Source of the DNA: an uncultured Collinsella sp.
GTDB lineage: Bacteria; Actinomycetota; Coriobacteriia; Coriobacteriales; Coriobacteriaceae
Length of the DNA stretch: 5,188 nt
NCBI GenBank assembly: GCA_900555355.1
Contig: USKV01000122.1
Coordinates: forward strand, 1-5,188
Direction: 5' to 3'
This document shows positions 1 to 5,188 of the stretch, piece after piece (within the stretch, counting starts at the first letter, position 1; each line of letters starts with the position of its first letter). The translations under genes were made by a program, and so were the position numbers. A model generated the notes under the pieces. That model searched no databases, was not told the DNA's origin, and was given only the letters and a program-made list of their open reading frames with translations.

Positions 1-542
1 TCCTCGTAGTCGTCTCCGCCAGCCTCGGCGACGGCCATCATGAACTCGTCCTCGTCGACGGCGTTCTCCTTGTCGGCGACCTTCTTGTCGTCGGACTTGA
101 TGACCTTGTCGACGGCGATGGAGCCCTTGCGCTCGAACTGGAAGGCCACGGAGCCCGTGGTGCCCAGCGAGCCGCCAGAGTGCGTGAAGGCGGAGCGGAC
201 GTCGGCGGCGGTGCGGTTCTTGTTGTCCGTCAGGCAGTCGACGTAGACGGCGACACCGGCGGGACCGTAGCCCTCGTACACGATGTTCTCGTAGACGGCG
301 GCATCGGCACCCGAACCAAAAGCCTTGTCGATAGCGGACTTGATCTTGTCCTTGGGCATGGACTGAGCCTTGGCCTTAGCAACGGCAGCGGCGAGGCTGG
401 CGTTGTTCTCGGGCAGCGGGTCACCGCCGAGACGGGCAGCAACGGTGATGTTGCGGCTCAGCTTGGAGAAGAGGGCGGAACGCTTGGCGTCCTGCGCGCC
501 CTTACGATGCTTGGTTGTGGCCCACTTAGAGTGTCCGGACAT
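1..542 (-). CDS. yebC: YebC/PmpR family regulator, 3' end cut by the window
   Basis: The first 180 residues of a YebC/PmpR/TACO1 family protein are visible; the family is usually about 240-250 residues long, so roughly a quarter is missing beyond position 1. The N-terminus MSGHSKW...[11 protein letters not shown] is the family hallmark. It is followed by [13 protein letters not shown] (residues 55-67), [12 protein letters not shown] (90-101), [13 protein letters not shown] (104-116), [14 protein letters not shown] (123-136) and the start of domain 3, [13 protein letters not shown] (163-175). Starting from ATG at 540-542 gives the canonical family N-terminus, and AGGAG at 549-553 lies 6 bases upstream. 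Members were first described as DNA-binding regulators. More recent work on family members supports a ribosome-associated role in relieving stalling at proline-rich stretches, and which role applies here cannot be read from sequence. Codon use is strongly biased to AAG, GAC and CGC, suggesting good expression. The 165-base gap upstream probably carries its own promoter. Confidence 0.96.
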   Translation of the reverse strand, partial: MSGHSKWATTKHRKGAQDAKRSALFSKLSRNITVAARLGGDPLPENNASLAAAVAKAKAQSMPKDKIKSAIDKAFGSGADAAVYENIVYEGYGPAGVAVYVDCLTDNKNRTAADVRSAFTHSGGSLGTTGSVAFQFERKGSIAVDKVIKSDDKKVADKENAVDEDEFMMAVAEAGGDDYE

Positions 543-548
543 ACGTGT

Positions 549-553
549 CTCCT
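549..553 (-). promoter_or_regulatory. Ribosome binding site of yebC
   Basis: AGGAG on the minus strand lies 6 bases before the ATG at 540-542. It fixes the start that yields the conserved MSGHSKW N-terminus. Confidence 0.8.
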
Positions 554-591
554 ATCGGTTTCGACCTAAAGCCCAGCGCAGATGCTCGGGC

Positions 592-639
592 AATATAAAC
601 AAACGTCGTTATGATATACCTACTGGCCTGCGAGATAAA
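592..639 (-). promoter_or_regulatory. Candidate promoter region of yebC (weak)
   Basis: The gap before yebC contains an AT-rich stretch unlike its GC-rich surroundings. On the minus strand TATCAT (611-616, five of six bases match the -10 consensus) follows TTTATC (634-639, only three of six match the -35 consensus) with a 17-base spacer. A second -10-like hexamer, TATATT, lies at 592-597, about 50 bases before the start codon. Either could serve. The -35 match is poor, so this is a guess guided by base composition and position. Confidence 0.35.
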
Positions 640-672
640 CCCCAAAATGAAGGCGTCGTGATGATGCGGCCC

Positions 673-707
673 CTTAGTGCAAAGTAACCTGTCCCCTTTG
701 CACCAAG
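673..707 (-). repeat. Hairpin repeat with GGGGACAGG core, copy 1
   Basis: An imperfect inverted repeat has arms 673-684 and 696-707, matching at 11 of 12 bases, around an 11-base centre. Read on the minus strand, the first arm runs straight into the core GGGGACAGG (688-696). The hairpin touches the TAA stop (708-710) of the large membrane protein gene. It has no T-tract after the stem on the minus strand, so it is not a classical intrinsic terminator. It could protect the mRNA 3' end or be a REP-like mobile repeat. It shares its core and layout with the hairpin at 2932-2966. Confidence 0.7.
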
Positions 708-2891
708 TTAGGACCAGAGGAGATCGCTGCGGGTGATGGTGGCGCCGATGGCAAAGGGCATGCAGGCGATGACCGGATACAGGTAGCGCATGTAGGTCGA
801 GCCGTTGCAGGGACCGATCAGGCACACGGCGAGCACGCCCAGCAGCGGCACCCAAATGGCCAGCCCGCGCCACGAATGACGACGTAGCAGATAGACCACC
901 ACGGCGATCATGATCCACACATAGGTGGCCGAGCTCATGGTGAGCGAGATAAACGGGATGCGCTGCACCGCCACGCGATACAGGTTGATCAGGTGGTCGC
1001 ACCAGCGCACAACCTTGCTATCGACCGGATGGAAGTCAAAGTACTTGAGGTTATCGGGCTTCGCCATGATCTCGGCACTGCGCGCCGTGCTGTAGACCCA
1101 CGCATCGCGGGCACTCGGGTAAAAGTAGCCGTAGTAGTTATTGATGAGCGCCGAGATATAACACTCGGGATCCTTTTTGAACATCTGGGCCCACACCTCA
1201 AAATAGGCCTTGATGTCCTCCTGCGAGGCATACTCGTTAAAGCAATTTTTAACGGCGTCCGACTTATCCGGGTTGTAACGGCGGCCCAGATTGTCGTACT
1301 TGAGCACACGGTCGATCACGGCACGCTCTTCGTCGGTCACCAAGCCGTCGCAAGGAGCCTCCACGATGGTGCCGTCCTCCTTAACCGTGGGGTTGACACC
1401 CGAGTTGAGGCCGTCGTGCTTTTGGACGAAACGAGCCGTCTGCTGGAACGGAATCGAGAGGATTTCGCGCTTGGAACCAGGCGTGATGTCATGCGCCGGC
1501 ATAAAGACCTTGGTGAAGTACATGTTGGAGGCAAGGCAGAGCGCGAGCACCGCGAGGACGCCGACCCAGCGGAAGCGCGGCGTGGCGCCCGAAGGCGCAG
1601 CACCAGTCTGCCTGGCTGCACGATGAGCCACATGCGCGTCCCATGCGCAAAACGCCGCCGCGATTACGCATGCCGCCAGGGGAAACACCAGGCCGCCGTT
1701 GCGCAGAAACGTGGAACCCATGGCGCCCAGAGCGAGCAGCAGCCAGTCATGGCGCGCAAAGAGCACGGGCCTCTGTTCGCCCGCACGCTCGGCATTGGCA
1801 TCGCGACGGGGCAGGCCGCAGGCCACGAGCTTCACGGTCTGCACCAACAGCACCAAAAACGCGTCGGCAAACAGCACATCTTTGGTAAGCAGAGCCGCAT
1901 AGTTGGAGAACATGGGCATAAACACAAAGAACAGCAAGATCACGCCGCGGACCGGCAGGCTCACGCCCAGCTTGCGCAGCGACGAGATGGAATAGGCCAT
2001 GCAGGCGGACGTAATAACGAACTGAGCGCAGGTGTAGATGGCAAGACCCGCGTTGGCGCTGTTGAACAGTGAAAGCCCCAGCTGGACGCACGAACCGATG
2101 ATAGCCGTGTGCACCACGGGGTGATGTCCGTTGAGCAACACATTGGGATTGAGCAGACGCAGGTAGTCACTCGTGCCGTTGGGGTAGTTGAACCACTGGC
2201 GAATCTGCGCACCCGTATCTCCCATAAAAAGGCCAGGTAGCGAAGCGATGAGCGTGGGCGCCCAGGCGATCATAAGAACCAGGAAGGGCCCGGCAAAGGG
2301 ATGGACCGAGAGCACGGCGTGAGCCACACGCCATACGCGGCCAAAGTGCGCTTCGGAAAACGGAATGCGGCGCGTGCTCAGCCAATCTAGACACTCAAAG
2401 GCGAGGTAGAAGGCAACGACCGCCAAGAGCATCCAGCCCGCACCGCCTATCCAGGCGCAGATGATGCGGGCCTTGTCGCCGAGCACGATCTCGGCCGAAT
2501 CGGTGAGGTCGTAGCTGCGGCCAAACACCATGCAGACGGCAAAGAACAGCGACGGAAGGATCACCGAGGGACGCCAAGCGTCGCCGCGGCCAAAGAACAC
2601 GTAGCGAAACGGCAGCGTGAGCAGGCAGGCAAGCGCAAGCAGCATGACCGCGTCGGTATGGCCGGCAAACGAGAGGAGTACCTCGTAGCACACGTACAGC
2701 ATGCCCGAGGCTTTGGGGTCAATCGCCAAGACTGCGTTGCTCGACACCGGGGCGGGATCGATGGAAAACGCCGTGGTCGCCAACAGCGCGAGCAAAAATG
2801 CGATGAGCGTCTGCTTGGCGGGGTAGCGCTTAAACCAGACGATGCGGGCAGCGTCGCGCGCAGCCGTTGTGGAGAGGTCGGAATCCTTCAC
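708..2891 (-). CDS. Large polytopic membrane protein, DUF6020/GT-C glycosyltransferase-like
   Basis: This is a 727-residue integral membrane protein. I count about 13-15 hydrophobic segments: near residues 27-44, 64-95, 108-124, 142-166, 199-222, several between 256 and 356, then 382-416 and 441-459, and three more at 649-720. Between the last two groups lies a soluble stretch of about 190 residues (460-648), probably outside the cell. That stretch contains KREILSIPFQQTARFV (474-489) and four cysteines (514, 550, 577, 631) that could pair. The early loop has FMGDTGAQIRQW (222-233) and NGHHPVVHT (254-262), an arrangement seen in DUF6020 and GT-C type transferases that use lipid-linked sugars. 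The end has TYMRYLYP (699-706). Family assignment is from memory of these motifs, and donor and acceptor are unknown. The start is GTG at 2889-2891: an in-frame TAG lies just upstream, the next methionine is residue 64, and AGAAAGG is 10 bases before it. It follows lgt by 80 bases. Confidence 0.85.
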   Translation of the reverse strand: MKDSDLSTTAARDAARIVWFKRYPAKQTLIAFLLALLATTAFSIDPAPVSSNAVLAIDPKASGMLYVCYEVLLSFAGHTDAVMLLALACLLTLPFRYVFFGRGDAWRPSVILPSLFFAVCMVFGRSYDLTDSAEIVLGDKARIICAWIGGAGWMLLAVVAFYLAFECLDWLSTRRIPFSEAHFGRVWRVAHAVLSVHPFAGPFLVLMIAWAPTLIASLPGLFMGDTGAQIRQWFNYPNGTSDYLRLLNPNVLLNGHHPVVHTAIIGSCVQLGLSLFNSANAGLAIYTCAQFVITSACMAYSISSLRKLGVSLPVRGVILLFFVFMPMFSNYAALLTKDVLFADAFLVLLVQTVKLVACGLPRRDANAERAGEQRPVLFARHDWLLLALGAMGSTFLRNGGLVFPLAACVIAAAFCAWDAHVAHRAARQTGAAPSGATPRFRWVGVLAVLALCLASNMYFTKVFMPAHDITPGSKREILSIPFQQTARFVQKHDGLNSGVNPTVKEDGTIVEAPCDGLVTDEERAVIDRVLKYDNLGRRYNPDKSDAVKNCFNEYASQEDIKAYFEVWAQMFKKDPECYISALINNYYGYFYPSARDAWVYSTARSAEIMAKPDNLKYFDFHPVDSKVVRWCDHLINLYRVAVQRIPFISLTMSSATYVWIMIAVVVYLLRRHSWRGLAIWVPLLGVLAVCLIGPCNGSTYMRYLYPVIACMPFAIGATITRSDLLWS

Positions 2892-2901
2892 AGTCCGAAA
2901 G

Positions 2902-2908
2902 CCTTTCT
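2902..2908 (-). promoter_or_regulatory. Ribosome binding site of the large membrane protein
   Basis: AGAAAGG on the minus strand lies 10 bases before the GTG start at 2889-2891. The spacing is slightly long. An in-frame stop (TAG) overlaps just upstream, so no earlier start is possible, which supports the GTG. Confidence 0.55.
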
Positions 2909-2931
2909 AGAAACCTATCAAACTCGGCAAG

Positions 2932-2966
2932 ACCACCACAAAGGTGCCTGTCCCCTTTGTGGTGGT
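2932..2966 (-). repeat. Hairpin repeat with GGGGACAGG core, copy 2
   Basis: A perfect 13-base inverted repeat has arms 2932-2944 and 2954-2966 around a 9-base loop. On the minus strand the core GGGGACAGG spans 2947-2955. It begins 5 bases after the TAA stop (2972-2974) of lgt and ends about 40 bases before the next start codon. On the minus strand the bases after the stem are CTTGCCGAG, not a T-tract. On the plus strand TTTT follows, but no plus-strand gene ends here. The stem is strong enough to slow RNA decay or reduce read-through into the downstream membrane protein gene. It shares the CAAAGGGGACAGG segment with the copy at 673-707. Confidence 0.75.
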
Positions 2967-2971
2967 TTTGG

Positions 2972-3793
2972 TTAGGCGTCCAGGTAGACGCGCTGGGGCT
3001 GGTTGCGGCGACGGGCGAAGATGATGAGTGCCAGGCCCGCGATTACGAGCGGCAGGCTCAGCAGCTGACCCATGGTGATGATGCCTCCCAGCAGATAACC
3101 CAACTGGGCATCGGGCACGCGCACGAACTCAACGAGAAAGCGGACGATGCCGTACCCCATCACGAACACGCCCATAAACGTACCCTGGGGCAGTAGTGGC
3201 TTTTTGCGGCTGAGCACCTGCAAAAAACAGAAGAGCACGATGCCCTCTAGGAATGCCTCATAGAGCTGGGAAGGATGACGCGGCATATCGCCCGCGGTGC
3301 CGCCAAAGACCACACCCCAGGGCAGATCGGTCGGCTTACCCCACAGCTCACCGTTGACGAAATTGGCACAACGGCCCAGGCACAGGGCCAGCGGGGCGCC
3401 GATCACGACAAGGTCGGCGATGGTCCAGGCGTCGAGTTTATACATACGGCACACGATGATGCCGCCCAAGATGCCGCCCACCAGGCCACCGTGGAAGCTC
3501 ATGCCGCCCTCGTTGGTGGCAAAGATCTCGAGCGGGTGAGTCCAATAGTAGCCATCGCCGTAAAAGACGACGTAGAACAGGCGCGCGCCGATGATGAGGC
3601 CAAAGACCGCGCCGACCACGACGCTCGTCAGGTCATCGATCGTGATGTCGAAGCCCCAACGACGCTGCGTGCGATACATGACGACTGCCGTAAGCAGGGC
3701 GCCGACCACATAGGCCAGACCGTACCAGTAGATCGTGATGGGGCCCGCCGAGATCGCGACGGGGTCAAGCATATGGTAGAGGTCGTTGAGCAT
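2972..3793 (-). CDS. lgt: Phosphatidylglycerol-prolipoprotein diacylglyceryl transferase
   Basis: Lgt is an integral membrane enzyme that moves diacylglycerol from phosphatidylglycerol to the lipobox cysteine of prolipoproteins, the first step of lipoprotein maturation. The product is 273 residues, a normal length, with about seven membrane segments. Diagnostic motifs are YWYGLAY (22-28), SFHGGLVGG (99-107, with the essential-type His101), and the signature GRCANFVNGELWG (140-152) carrying Arg141, Asn144 and Glu149. RHPSQLYEA (172-180) and RFLVEFVRVPD (218-228) follow. These correspond to E. coli Tyr26, His103, Arg143, Asn146 and Glu151 with a constant offset of two. The start chosen is ATG at 3791-3793, with AGGGGG 6 bases before it. 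A longer in-frame reading to 3853 adds 20 Arg/Gly-rich residues without family support. A short basic tail (ARRRNQPQR) ends the protein. The gap from the NifU-like gene is 109 bases and holds inverted repeats. Confidence 0.97.
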   Translation of the reverse strand: MLNDLYHMLDPVAISAGPITIYWYGLAYVVGALLTAVVMYRTQRRWGFDITIDDLTSVVVGAVFGLIIGARLFYVVFYGDGYYWTHPLEIFATNEGGMSFHGGLVGGILGGIIVCRMYKLDAWTIADLVVIGAPLALCLGRCANFVNGELWGKPTDLPWGVVFGGTAGDMPRHPSQLYEAFLEGIVLFCFLQVLSRKKPLLPQGTFMGVFVMGYGIVRFLVEFVRVPDAQLGYLLGGIITMGQLLSLPLVIAGLALIIFARRRNQPQRVYLDA

Positions 3794-3799
3794 ATCGGT

Positions 3800-3805
3800 C
3801 CCCCT
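3800..3805 (-). promoter_or_regulatory. Ribosome binding site of lgt, decides the start
   Basis: AGGGGG on the minus strand lies 6 bases before ATG 3791-3793. It supports this ATG over the upstream in-frame start at 3851-3853, which falls inside an inverted-repeat arm. Confidence 0.7.
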
Positions 3806-3820
3806 GCTCCCTACATACAA

Positions 3821-3891
3821 ATGCGGCCGCGGGCCTTGCGCTCGCAGCCGCATATTTGGGCGTAACGTCTATGCGGAGCGTGCAGTCCGCA
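3821..3891 (-). repeat. Alternating ATGCGG/CCGCAT inverted repeats before lgt
   Basis: Two hairpins can be drawn in the gap before lgt. One has 7-base perfect arms at 3821-3827 and 3847-3853. The other has 6-base perfect arms at 3872-3877 and 3886-3891. The two inner arms also match each other: CCGCAT at 3848-3853 pairs with ATGCGG at 3871-3876. Neither stem is followed by a T-tract on the minus strand. The proximal stem ends about 15 bases before the lgt ribosome site. A role as leader structure, terminator remnant or chance repeat in GC-rich DNA cannot be decided from sequence. Confidence 0.45.
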
Positions 3892-3902
3892 GCTTTCGCA
3901 TC

Positions 3903-4181
3903 TTAGAACGGCGCGTACTCGTCGTACAGGTCGTCGGTCTCGCCGGAAGCATTGACCTGCTCGACGCGGGTAACGCCGGGCACGTGCTCCTTCAGGATGC
4001 GCTCGATACCCATGGAAAGGGTCAGCGAGCTCATGGGGCAACCGGCGCAGGCGCCCTGCAGTTCCAGCTTGACGACGCCCTCGTCGTCGACGCCCACATA
4101 CTCCATATCGCCGCCGTCGGCCTGCAGGTTGGGGCGAATCTCTTCAAGAACCTTCTTAAGCAGCTCTTCGTTAACAGCCAC
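3903..4181 (-). CDS. NifU-like (Nfu) iron-sulfur cluster scaffold/carrier protein
   Basis: This is a 92-residue stand-alone NifU C-terminal (Nfu) domain. Such proteins bind a [4Fe-4S] cluster between subunits of a dimer and pass it to target enzymes in the cytoplasm. The conserved N-terminal helix LLKKVLEEIRPNLQADGGD (7-25) is followed by VKLELQGACAGCPMSS (37-52). Its CxxC pair, Cys45 and Cys48, are the cluster ligands. The region continues through LTLSMGIERILKEHVPGVTRVEQV (53-76), and an acidic tail (SGETDDLYDEYAPF) ends the protein. The start is GTG at 4179-4181, preceded by AAAGGAG 5 bases away; the resulting length is complete for the family. No other Fe-S assembly gene is in the window, so it is separated from any SUF or ISC operon here. 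It may share a transcript with lgt. Confidence 0.95.
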   Translation of the reverse strand: MAVNEELLKKVLEEIRPNLQADGGDMEYVGVDDEGVVKLELQGACAGCPMSSLTLSMGIERILKEHVPGVTRVEQVNASGETDDLYDEYAPF

Positions 4182-4186
4182 AGGGG

Positions 4187-4193
4187 CTCCTTT
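4187..4193 (-). promoter_or_regulatory. Ribosome binding site of the NifU-like gene
   Basis: AAAGGAG on the minus strand lies 5 bases before the GTG start at 4179-4181. This strong site supports a GTG rather than ATG start. Confidence 0.7.
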
Positions 4194-4203
4194 CTCACAA
4201 TAA

Positions 4204-4219
4204 CGCGGGCACGCCCGCG
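4204..4219 (-). repeat. Short GC-rich hairpin upstream of the NifU-like gene
   Basis: A perfect palindromic pair, CGCGGGC (4204-4210) and GCCCGCG (4213-4219), can form a 6-base stem with a 4-base loop. It lies about 10 bases before the ribosome site of the NifU-like gene, so it is likely in the 5' leader. There is no T-tract next to it. It might tune translation, or be an operator or chance GC palindrome. Confidence 0.4.
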
Positions 4220-4302
4220 GACAGGGGCTATGTTACTACAGCCATGTACCCGCTTAGGCGCCAGCCATGCGTGCGGACACGACTTTCACGAGCAGTCAAT
4301 TT

Positions 4303-4372
4303 GGGACGGGTCTCTTGTTGGCAGTTTTGCCGCCAGCCAGCGTTGGCACGCGCTACCGCTGAGCCTGTCCCC
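4303..4372. repeat. Inverted pair of GGGAC(A/G)GG cores around the dCMP deaminase stop
   Basis: GGGACGGGT on the plus strand (4303-4311) and GGGGACAGG on the minus strand (4364-4372) face each other across 52 bases. The second core is identical to the loop core of the hairpins at 673-707 and 2932-2966. It is flanked by 5-base inverted arms at 4354-4358 and 4373-4377. The stop codon of the dCMP deaminase (4353-4355) lies inside the pair. Two REP-like units in opposite orientation are how REPIN elements are built. This copy is degenerate and the first core differs at one base, so the assignment is tentative. Confidence 0.4.
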
Positions 4373-4877
4373 CGGTACCAATCTGGACATCGACGATGAC
4401 CTGGCGGTAGCTGATGCCGCAGGAGTCGAGGATGCGACGGCTGATACGGCCGTCGTCGGTATCGGCATACTTGTTGTCCAGGTAGACGACCTCGCCCACG
4501 CCCACCTGCGCCAGGATCTTGGCGCAGTCGTGGCACGGGAACAGCGTGACGTAGACCGTGGAGCCCTCGAGATCCTTGAGCGAGCCGCGGTAGTTGAGCA
4601 CGGCGTTTGCCTCGGCATGCACCACGTAGTTGTGCTTATCCTGCAACGGGTCGTCGCTCGTGCCCCACGGGAAAAAGTCGTCGTTGAGCGCCGAGGGCGT
4701 ACCGTTGTAGCCCACCGAAAGGATGCGGTGGTTGGTGCTGGCGATGCACGCGCCCACCTGCGTGTTGGGGTCCTTGCTGCGGCGCTGCGCGGCGATGGCC
4801 ACGCTCATAAAGAACTCGTCCCAGCTAATGACGTCGCGGCGCTTGCCCGACGCGGTTTGATGAAGATCGTCCGACAT
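4353..4877 (-). CDS. comEB: dCMP deaminase, ComEB family
   Basis: This zinc-dependent cytoplasmic enzyme deaminates dCMP to dUMP, supplying thymidylate synthase. The product is 174 residues. Motifs in order are SWDEFFMSVAIAAQRRSKDPNTQVGACI (18-45), GYNGTP (56-61), HAEANAV (88-94) with zinc ligand His88 and proton-shuttle Glu90, and PCHDCAK (114-120) with zinc ligands Cys115 and Cys118. The start is ATG at 4875-4877, with a near-perfect GGAGGT 7 bases upstream. A longer in-frame reading to 4958 would cross the promoter and adds residues without family character. The last residues, TGGQAQR, are encoded by a GGGGACAGG repeat core, so the tail may not be native. The ComEB name comes from the Bacillus homologue; nothing here links it to competence. 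Related riboflavin or cytidine deaminases are less likely given the SKDPNTQVGA and GYNGTP motifs. Confidence 0.95.
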   Translation of the reverse strand: MSDDLHQTASGKRRDVISWDEFFMSVAIAAQRRSKDPNTQVGACIASTNHRILSVGYNGTPSALNDDFFPWGTSDDPLQDKHNYVVHAEANAVLNYRGSLKDLEGSTVYVTLFPCHDCAKILAQVGVGEVVYLDNKYADTDDGRISRRILDSCGISYRQVIVDVQIGTGGQAQR

Positions 4878-4884
4878 GGCAGAC

Positions 4885-4890
4885 ACCTCC
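4885..4890 (-). promoter_or_regulatory. Ribosome binding site of the dCMP deaminase
   Basis: GGAGGT on the minus strand lies 7 bases before ATG 4875-4877. It is close to the ideal match to 16S rRNA and rules out the upstream in-frame ATGs at 4910-4912 and 4956-4958. Confidence 0.85.
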
Positions 4891-4911
4891 GAAATCGCAA
4901 TAGTTTGACCC

Positions 4912-4920
4912 ATTGTAGCA
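4912..4920 (-). promoter_or_regulatory. Extended -10 promoter of the dCMP deaminase
   Basis: On the minus strand TGCTACAAT matches the extended -10 pattern TG-N-TATAAT with one mismatch in the hexamer. It is placed to start transcription about 28 bases before the start codon, leaving room for the GGAGGT site. No good -35 hexamer lies at 16-18 bases, which is normal for extended -10 promoters. It separates the deaminase from coaX as a probable own transcription unit. Confidence 0.5.
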
Positions 4921-4927
4921 GGTGGAA

Positions 4928-4950
4928 GGTGGAGACGTTTTTGTCTCACC
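4928..4950 (-). repeat. Short hairpin between coaX and the dCMP deaminase
   Basis: Arms GAGAC (4932-4936) and GTCTC (4943-4947) pair around a 6-base loop and extend by three more pairs if G4931 is bulged. The hairpin starts about 10 bases after the coaX stop. On the minus strand the A-run is in the loop and no T-tract follows, so it is at best a weak terminator or a 3'-end stabiliser. Confidence 0.35.
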
Positions 4951-4960
4951 GCCCCCATCG

Positions 4961-5188
4961 CTACGCGCGGCGGGGCTTTTGGTTGATGTGGTAGAGCTCG
5001 GCGAGACCCCGCAGCGTCAACGCGTCATCGACCGTCAGGCTATGGCCGACCAGCGCCGCAAGTGCCTCGGCATCGTCGCCGGTAATGACGATGGGCACAT
5101 CGCCCTCCCCCGCGGCCTTGGTCGCGCGCATCTCGGCAAGCACCATGTCGAGCATGCCGTCGATACGGGCCACCTCGCCCAAGACCAC
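4961..5188 (-). CDS. coaX: Type III pantothenate kinase, C-terminal part, 5' end cut by the window
   Basis: Only the last 75 residues are visible; the family is about 250-260 residues, so the N-terminal two thirds lie beyond position 5188. CoaX phosphorylates pantothenate with ATP, the first step of CoA synthesis, in the cytoplasm. The match rests on the C-terminal layout of the family. First comes a helix, GEVARIDGMLDMVLAEM. Next is a strand and turn, VPIVITGDDAEALA, matching the usual ATGG-A segment. The ending DDALTLRGLAELYHIN corresponds to the common DPxLTLxGLxxxYxxN. TGDDA in place of the common TGG-A is a mild variation. The Val codon at the very edge is internal to the gene, not a start. 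The stop is TAG at 4961-4963. Confidence 0.85.
   Translation of the reverse strand: MVLGEVARIDGMLDMVLAEMRATKAAGEGDVPIVITGDDAEALAALVGHSLTVDDALTLRGLAELYHINQKPRRA

Noticed and set aside
993..2072. A 359-residue open frame on the plus strand
   Set aside because: It is antisense to the large membrane protein and has a low-complexity His/Arg/Gln composition with no recognisable domain.
2932..2970. Rho-independent terminator on the plus strand (13-base stem then TTTT)
   Set aside because: No plus-strand gene ends here, the T-run is only four bases and is broken by GG. On the minus strand no T-tract follows the stem.
3794..3853. N-terminal extension of lgt to 3853
   Set aside because: It adds Arg/Gly/Pro-rich residues before the conserved N-terminus, starts inside a repeat arm, and the ATG at 3791-3793 has its own ribosome site.
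4296..4301. TTGACT as a -35 box for the NifU-like gene
   Set aside because: On the minus strand no acceptable -10 hexamer lies 16-18 bases downstream. A TAACAT at 4230-4235 could be a -10 but has no matching -35, so no promoter is called.
4878..4958. N-terminal extension of the dCMP deaminase to 4958
   Set aside because: The extension would cover the extended -10 promoter and the GGAGGT ribosome site, and its residues do not resemble the family.
3786..4994. A 402-residue open frame on the plus strand
   Set aside because: It runs antisense across the NifU-like gene and the dCMP deaminase, both clearly real. Its residues are the Val/His/Asp/Arg-rich mix expected from the opposite strand of GC-rich genes, and no domain is recognisable.

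Overview
The window looks like chromosomal DNA of a high-GC Gram-positive bacterium. The gene families, the codon use and the GGGGACAGG-type intergenic repeats suggest a gut actinobacterium of the Coriobacteriia, perhaps Collinsella. That placement is an inference from general resemblance; no rRNA or other marker is present to confirm it. All six genes lie on the minus strand, so the window is described below in transcription order, from high to low coordinates.

Region 4961-5188 holds the C-terminal end of a type III pantothenate kinase (coaX), cut by the window edge. A gap of about 80 bases follows, with a good extended -10 promoter (TG-C-TACAAT) and a GGAGGT ribosome site. These drive a 174-residue dCMP deaminase (ComEB family, 4353-4877). 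A 170-base gap leads to a 92-residue NifU-like Fe-S scaffold/carrier (3903-4181). A 109-base gap rich in ATGCGG/CCGCAT inverted repeats leads to prolipoprotein diacylglyceryl transferase (lgt, 2972-3793). An 80-base gap with a strong hairpin follows, then a 727-residue polytopic membrane protein of the DUF6020/GT-C-like type (708-2891). A second hairpin of the same family abuts its stop codon. The last gene is yebC (1-542), which loses its C-terminus at the window start.

The genes are housekeeping functions rather than one pathway: CoA synthesis, pyrimidine nucleotide supply for dTMP, Fe-S cluster delivery, lipoprotein lipidation, probable envelope glycan or lipid modification, and translation or transcription control. 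Two neighbours, lgt and the large membrane protein, both act at the cell envelope. No phage, plasmid, CRISPR or toxin-antitoxin genes were seen.

The most interesting signal is a small family of repeats. Two perfect or near-perfect hairpins with the core GGGGACAGG in the loop sit within a few bases of the TAA stops of two consecutive genes. A looser inverted pair of the same core brackets the stop codon of the dCMP deaminase, and one core there is part of the coding sequence. They resemble REP/REPIN-type elements. A second point of interest is the nfu-lgt gap, whose repeats could fold into mutually exclusive hairpins just before the lgt ribosome site.
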